DNA of 7,878 nt, from positions 1 to 7,878 of the forward strand of contig CAIYWM010000855.1 in assembly GCA_903929895.1 (NCBI GenBank), given 5' to 3'. The notes under the pieces are model-generated. The model made no database searches and was not told where the DNA came from. It saw only the letters and a list, made by a program, of their open reading frames with translations. The position numbers were made by a program, and so were the translations under genes. Shown piece by piece: positions 4,924 to 7,878 of the stretch (position 1 is the stretch's first letter; each line of letters opens with the position of its first letter). The stretch is from an uncultured Alphaproteobacteria bacterium. Lineage in GTDB: Bacteria; Pseudomonadota; Alphaproteobacteria; Reyranellales; Reyranellaceae.

Positions 4924-6033
4924 TTAGTTGACCTGCGGCAGGCTGAGGATCTGCCCCGGATATATCAGATGGGGATTTTTTACCTGATCCTTGTTTGCAG
5001 CGAAAATGACGGTGTGACGCCAACCCGCACCATAGTGCGCCTGGGCGATGTTCCACAGATTGTCGCCTTTGACGATGTGCAGCCGCCGGCCGTCTGCGCT
5101 GGAAACCGGCGCCACGACAACGCGATCGAACGGCATTTCGAGACGCGCGACCGGCTTGCCGTCCGTGGCGATGCGGTCGAGCCTGAGAAGGTACTTGCCC
5201 GGGTCGATCGGATCCGCTGGCTTGAGCCGCCAGCGACCGTCGGAGGCCGCCCTGCCTTCGGCGACCATCCTGTCGTTCACATAGGCCCTGACGACGGTGC
5301 CCGGAGCGGCGAGGCCCGACACGGTGATGTACCCGCCGTCATCGTAATCCAGCGTCGAAACAGAGAGGTCGGCCGCCTTCGGGAGGCCGGCGGCCGTCGG
5401 TGGCTGCACGAGCGTCGCGGCGCCGGCCGGCGGCGAGATCATGACCAAGGTCTCTGCGCGCGGCTGGACCGGTGCATTCGCTGCAGGCGGCTCTGGCACG
5501 ACGGCGACCACGGCCTGCTCCGACGTGAGCGGCGCCTTGCCCTCGATATGCTGCACAACGCGCAACTCGTGCTGGCCGACCGCAAGCGGCGGATCCTGGA
5601 CGATGATGACCCACTCCCCGCGCGCGTCGGATTGGCCCTTGGCGATCTCCTTGCCGCCGTCCAGCAGCACGATCCTGGCGCTGGGCGCCGCCCGACCCGC
5701 GATCACCGCCCGGCCATCCGCACCGATCCGCGCAACGTCGAACGATGGCAACGGGACGGCGGCAGCAGGCACAGGCGCGAGCGCCGGGACAGTCGTTGCG
5801 ACGGGTGTCGCAGGTGCGACGCCAGGAGCGGCAGGTACGGTGGCGAGAGCGGCAGTCGCGGCGCCGGGTGCCGCGGCTGCGGCCGCCGGCTCAGGGCGCG
5901 CTCCGGTGATGACGGGTTTGACCGGTTGGTCGATGGCGGCCTGCTCGCTCAGTTTCCCGCGCCAGGCAACGCCCAGCGCGATCGCGATCACCACCGCGCC
6001 CATAGCGACCAGCCCGAAAACAGTTCGTGACAT
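4924..6033 (-). CDS. Membrane-anchored LysM protein with two Ig-like modules
   Basis: The 369-residue protein starts with a hydrophobic helix (about 5-23) flanked by Arg residues and lacking a clear cleavage site, so it is probably anchored in the inner membrane and faces the periplasm. A low-complexity Ala/Pro linker follows (about 46-96). Two similar beta-rich modules come next (about 98-160 and 223-288). Both contain G-x-AAP near the start and S-D-x-x-G-x-W in the middle, which suggests an internal duplication of a bacterial Ig-like fold. The C-terminal LysM domain (318-366, HIVKGDNLWNIAQAHYG through NPHLIYPGQILSLP) binds peptidoglycan N-acetylglucosamine chains. No catalytic domain is visible. 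The start ATG 6033 has GGGAGG three bases upstream. It is the first gene of the minus-strand envelope unit and divergent from the LOG gene. Its function is likely structural or adaptor-like, which is inference. Confidence 0.88.
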   Translation of the reverse strand: MSRTVFGLVAMGAVVIAIALGVAWRGKLSEQAAIDQPVKPVITGARPEPAAAAAAPGAATAALATVPAAPGVAPATPVATTVPALAPVPAAAVPLPSFDVARIGADGRAVIAGRAAPSARIVLLDGGKEIAKGQSDARGEWVIIVQDPPLAVGQHELRVVQHIEGKAPLTSEQAVVAVVPEPPAANAPVQPRAETLVMISPPAGAATLVQPPTAAGLPKAADLSVSTLDYDDGGYITVSGLAAPGTVVRAYVNDRMVAEGRAASDGRWRLKPADPIDPGKYLLRLDRIATDGKPVARLEMPFDRVVVAPVSSADGRRLHIVKGDNLWNIAQAHYGAGWRHTVIFAANKDQVKNPHLIYPGQILSLPQVN

Positions 6034-6149
6034 CGCCCTCCCAACGGTGCGACCACCATCCCCATTGGCGTCGCAGCCAGCCTTTGCGTAACAATACCAC
6101 GTCCCACCCGCGCGGAAACGCGCTGGATCGTAACAGAAAAGCAGCTTTC
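6034..6149. promoter_or_regulatory. Divergent promoter region between LysM and LOG genes
   Basis: The 116 bases between two divergent starts should hold promoters for both units. I find only weak candidates, such as TATTGT on the minus strand (6096-6091) without a convincing -35 box. A perfect 5-bp stem with a GAAA tetraloop (GCGCG-GAAA-CGCGC, 6110-6123) lies 26 bases before the LOG start and could form in its mRNA leader. Confidence 0.4.
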
Positions 6150-6743
6150 GTGCCCGAGATCACCCCCTCCTCCCTCTGCGTCTTCTGCGGCGCCCGTTTC
6201 GGGACCGATCCCGCCACCCGCGAGACCGCCGTCGGCCTGGGGCGGCTGCTGGCTGCCAAGGGCATCACCCTGGTCTACGGCGGCGGCGGCGTCGGGCTGA
6301 TGGGATTGGTCGCCAATGCCACCCTCGACGCCGGTGGCCGTGCGGTCGGCATCATTCCCAACTTTCTCCTGCAGCGCGAAGCCGGCCATCCGGCGCTCAC
6401 CGAGACCGTGGTCGTGGAGACCATGCATGAGCGCAAGCTGCAGATGTTCGAGCGGGCGGATGGCTTCGTCGTACTGCCCGGCGGCATCGGCACCCTGGAA
6501 GAGTTCTTCGAAGTCCTGTCCTGGCGAACCCTCGGCCTCCACAGCAAGCCGATCGTGATCATCGATCAGGGCGGCTACTGGGAACCGCTGGCCGCGCTCC
6601 TCCGCGGCGTCGTGGAGGGCGGTTTCGCCGAACCGAGCCATCTCGACCATGTCGCCTTCGTGAGCGAGTTGAAGGACGTCCTGCCCGCCATTGCGGCGAT
6701 GCCCGCGTCAGCCGGCTTCGAGAAGCGCCTGGACAAGGTCTGA
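6150..6743 (+). CDS. LOG family (TIGR00730) nucleotide 5'-monophosphate phosphoribohydrolase
   Basis: LOG proteins have a Rossmann fold and hydrolyse nucleoside 5'-monophosphates to base and ribose 5-phosphate; plant and some bacterial members release active cytokinin from its riboside monophosphate. The protein has 197 residues, normal for the family. Seen are VCVFCGAR-like LCVFCGAR (9-16), the nucleotide loop GGGGVGLMG (44-52), MHERK with R95 (92-96) and the signature PGGIGTLEE ending at E118 (110-118). R95 and E118 are the expected catalytic residues. The start is GTG 6150, which fits the family N-terminus; a longer frame from a GTG at 6027 adds 41 atypical residues and overlaps the LysM start. 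No good Shine-Dalgarno precedes 6150, so the start is moderately certain. Whether the natural substrate is a cytokinin precursor or AMP cannot be told. Confidence 0.9.
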   Translation: MPEITPSSLCVFCGARFGTDPATRETAVGLGRLLAAKGITLVYGGGGVGLMGLVANATLDAGGRAVGIIPNFLLQREAGHPALTETVVVETMHERKLQMFERADGFVVLPGGIGTLEEFFEVLSWRTLGLHSKPIVIIDQGGYWEPLAALLRGVVEGGFAEPSHLDHVAFVSELKDVLPAIAAMPASAGFEKRLDKV

Positions 6744-6916
6744 TCCTTTCGCAGGTCGCAGGGAGGCCGTTTTCTGGCGATTCCAGTTCGTCGGGCGCGG
6801 CCGCCGGCAGACGTCCCGCCCACATTGCCTTTGCCTCTCGGCGGTGCAACAAGACTGGCCACAATCAGCAATTTATCAACCCAGCCGAACCCAAAGCGGC
6901 GCACGGAGGTGCAGGT

Positions 6917-7878
6917 ATGTCAGATCTCGAAATCGTCTGGACGAAGGTCGATGAGGCCCCTGGGCTTGCGACCTATTCGCTGCTCCCGATCGTCGAAGCC
7001 TTCGTCGCGACCGCCGGCGTGAAGGTGAAGCTGAAGGACATTTCGCTGACCGGGCGCATCATCGCCAACTTCCCCGACAGGCTGAAGCCCGAGCAGAAGA
7101 TCCCCGACGAGTTGGCCGAGCTCGGCAAGCTGACGCTGAAGCCGGAAGCCAACATCATCAAGCTGCCCAACATCTCCGCCTCGATCCCGCAGCTCAAGGC
7201 CGCGATCAAGGAGTTGCAGAGCAAGGGCTACGACATCCCGAACTACCCCGACAGCGACGCAACGCCGGCCGACAAGGAAATCCGCGCCCGCTACGGCAAG
7301 GTGCTGGGCAGCGCCGTCAATCCGGTGCTGCGCGAGGGCAATTCCGACCGTCGCGCCGCCGGCGCCGTGAAGCAGTATGCCCGCAAGCACCCGCACAAGA
7401 TGGGCGCCTGGAGCAAGGACTCGAAGACGCGCGTCGCCCACATGACGGCCCACGACTTCTACGGCTCGGAAGTCGCGACGACCCTCGCGGCGCCGACAAA
7501 CGCCCGCATCGAGCTGGTCGCCGCCGACGGCGCGACCACGGTGCTGAAGCCCAAGATTCCGCTCAAGGCCGGTGAGATCATCGACTGCTCGGTGATGAAC
7601 GCCAAGGCGCTGCGCGCCTTCTACGCTTCGGCGATCGAGGTGGCGAAGAAGGAAGGCGTCCTGTTCTCGCTGCACCTCAAGACGACCATGATGAAGATCT
7701 CCGATCCCATCCTGTTCGGCCATTGCGTTTCCGTGTTCTTCGCCGACGTGTTCGCCAAGCATGGCGAGACGTTCAAGAAGCTCGGCATCGATCCCGACAA
7801 CGGCCTGGGCGACCTGCTCACCCGCATCGAGACTCTGCCCGACGCCGAGAAGGCCGCGATCAAGGCCGACATCCAGGC
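6917..7878 (+). CDS. icd: Monomeric NADP-dependent isocitrate dehydrogenase (3' end outside window)
   Basis: This enzyme oxidatively decarboxylates isocitrate to 2-oxoglutarate with NADP+ in the TCA cycle. Only the first 320 residues of the roughly 740 expected are inside the window. The N-terminus ([20 protein letters not shown]) and the block [13 protein letters not shown] (135-147) are hallmarks of the monomeric family, which is unrelated in sequence layout to the common homodimeric Icd. S132, N135, R139 and R145, and K255 in [10 protein letters not shown], fall at the same numbers as the substrate-binding and catalytic residues known for the Azotobacter vinelandii enzyme. The start ATG 6917 has a strong GGAGGT (6905-6910) six bases upstream. 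It lies 173 bases after the LOG gene, with no clear promoter or terminator between, so it is probably transcribed separately. The reading frame is intact to the window edge. Confidence 0.95.
   Translation, partial: MSDLEIVWTKVDEAPGLATYSLLPIVEAFVATAGVKVKLKDISLTGRIIANFPDRLKPEQKIPDELAELGKLTLKPEANIIKLPNISASIPQLKAAIKELQSKGYDIPNYPDSDATPADKEIRARYGKVLGSAVNPVLREGNSDRRAAGAVKQYARKHPHKMGAWSKDSKTRVAHMTAHDFYGSEVATTLAAPTNARIELVAADGATTVLKPKIPLKAGEIIDCSVMNAKALRAFYASAIEVAKKEGVLFSLHLKTTMMKISDPILFGHCVSVFFADVFAKHGETFKKLGIDPDNGLGDLLTRIETLPDAEKAAIKADIQ

Noticed and set aside
3194..4927. Plus-strand open frame of 577 codons spanning three genes
   Set aside because: It lies antisense to the YnjF-like, pssA and psd genes, all of which have complete family motifs. 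Its product is Arg/Gly/His/Gln-rich with no domain. Long antisense frames are expected at this GC content.
4894..6030. Plus-strand open frame of 378 codons antisense to the LysM gene
   Set aside because: The product is Arg/Asp/Gly-rich low complexity. The opposite strand encodes a signal anchor, Ig-like modules and a LysM domain.
6744..6916. Promoter or terminator between the LOG gene and icd
   Set aside because: TTGCCT at 6825-6836 and TTTATC at 6872-6877 are not at promoter spacing, and no stem with a T-run was found, so nothing is called apart from the icd ribosome binding site.

Overview
The window is GC-rich, densely coding DNA from an alphaproteobacterium. The best taxonomic marker is the C-terminal part of a NepR-type anti-sigma factor at the left edge, a family restricted to Alphaproteobacteria. 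The Flp pilin with a CpaA prepilin peptidase, the short psd-pssA route to phosphatidylethanolamine and a monomeric NADP isocitrate dehydrogenase are compatible with this. No genus is claimed.

Layout. Bases 1-153 (+) are the end of nepR. Bases 154-477 hold no convincing protein gene. On the minus strand they carry a good match to the general-stress (EcfG-type) promoter and, about 105 bases downstream of it, a strong hairpin followed by a T-rich run, which together outline a possible small RNA. Bases 478-1248 (+) are a classical short-chain dehydrogenase/reductase. Convergent to it, and separated by only 4 bases, is a minus-strand unit read from 2539 down to 1253: Flp pilin, CpaA-like prepilin peptidase, and an unrecognised secreted protein. 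Its upstream region is conspicuously AT-rich and holds a candidate sigma-70 promoter.

Bases 6033 down to 2732 (-) are a tight four-gene unit for the cell envelope. It encodes an anchored LysM protein with two Ig-like modules, phosphatidylserine decarboxylase (psd), phosphatidylserine synthase (pssA), and a second CDP-alcohol phosphatidyltransferase resembling E. coli YnjF. PssA makes phosphatidylserine from CDP-diacylglycerol and serine, and Psd converts it to phosphatidylethanolamine. The product of the YnjF-like enzyme cannot be told from sequence. Divergent from this unit is a LOG-family nucleotide phosphoribohydrolase (6150-6743, +). The start of a monomeric NADP-dependent isocitrate dehydrogenase (6917 to the right edge, +) follows.

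Most genes are ordinary. The parts worth a second look are the stress-promoter/hairpin arrangement beside nepR, the isolated flp-cpaA-secreted-protein unit, and the extra CDP-alcohol phosphatidyltransferase and LysM protein built into the phosphatidylethanolamine operon. No insertion sequence, CRISPR array, tRNA or rRNA was seen.
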